A stretch of 26,196 nucleotides of DNA from CAYTNY01 sp964439215. GTDB lineage: Bacteria; Oederibacteriota; PGYV01; CAYTNY01. A program made the translations under genes and the position numbers. Shown here piece after piece: positions 26,131 through 26,196 of the stretch (within the stretch, counting starts at the first letter, position 1; every line of letters starts with the position of its first letter). The notes under the pieces are model-generated. The model saw nothing but the letters and a program-made list of their open reading frames with translations. It was not told the DNA's origin and searched no databases. Location: NCBI GenBank assembly GCA_964439215.1, contig CAYTNY010000028.1, positions 1 to 26,196 on the forward strand. Reading direction: 5' to 3'.

Positions 26131-26194
26131 CCCTCTCCCTATACGGGAGAGGATAGAGTATGTTACAGGCGGTTTTTTGCCTGTTACATACTCT
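26131..26194 (+). repeat. Interspersed repeat with two hairpins (right edge)
   Basis: The first hairpin pairs CCTCTCCC (26132-26139) with GGGAGAGG (26145-26152). The second is long: 26155-26170 pairs with 26179-26194 (AGAGTATG...CATACTCT, GGC/GCC next to the loop) with one T-T mismatch and a GGTTTTTT loop. The part from 26145 matches 9-57 at the other edge in the same orientation. Confidence 0.75.
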
Positions 26195-26196
26195 TG

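Noticed and set aside
1..26196. tRNA, rRNA, insertion sequence or prophage
   Set aside because: No cloverleaf, transposase, integrase or phage structural motif was seen on either strand.

Overview
This window looks like a scaffold from an uncultured Gram-negative (two-membrane) bacterium of moderate GC. It carries an O-antigen ligase, a heptosyltransferase-like enzyme, an OmpA-type domain and large predicted outer-membrane beta-barrels. The Thr/Pro linker of the first gene, the FN3-rich surface proteins and the PorV-like barrel resemble candidate-phylum genomes of the FCB/Goldbacteria kind; that placement is an inference. A run of 100 N (8879-8978) is a scaffold gap. Both window edges lie in diverged copies of one hairpin repeat, so the assembly probably broke at repeats.

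Layout. 1-385 holds the edge repeat, a strong terminator and a promoter. 386-3055 encodes a secreted 889-aa protein with a TIM-barrel-like N-terminal region, a Thr/Pro repeat linker and a C-terminal FlgD-like (YPNP) domain. 3174-3338 (minus strand) is a 54-aa zinc-ribbon protein. 3795-8826 is a three-gene unit: a PorV-like barrel fused to FlgD-like Ig domains and an OmpA domain; a lipoprotein with TPR-like and PD40/TolB-like parts; and a TPR protein. After the gap, 9084-25993 is one tightly packed plus-strand gene train: O-antigen ligase, GT9 glycosyltransferase, a 220-aa single-TM protein, a 2099-aa SprA-like protein with three N-terminal FN3 domains, a ten-FN3 surface protein with a FlgD-like C-terminal domain, MutL, MiaA, an MFS transporter and a DUF4416 protein.

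How they fit together. The most interesting reading is a divergent type IX secretion-like (T9SS) system. It would have a SprA-type translocon barrel (12026-18325), a PorV-type partner (3795-5849), PorE/PorW-like periplasmic parts (5850-8826) and two candidate cargo proteins with sorting-domain-like C-termini (386-3055 and 18342-21467). The peptidoglycan-binding OmpA domain, which in the known PorE sits on the TPR/beta-propeller lipoprotein, is here fused to the PorV-like barrel instead. The LPS genes beside the SprA-like gene recall the attachment of T9SS cargo to A-LPS in Porphyromonas. PorK/L/M/N and PorU are not in the window, so the system is a hypothesis from family resemblance and gene context.
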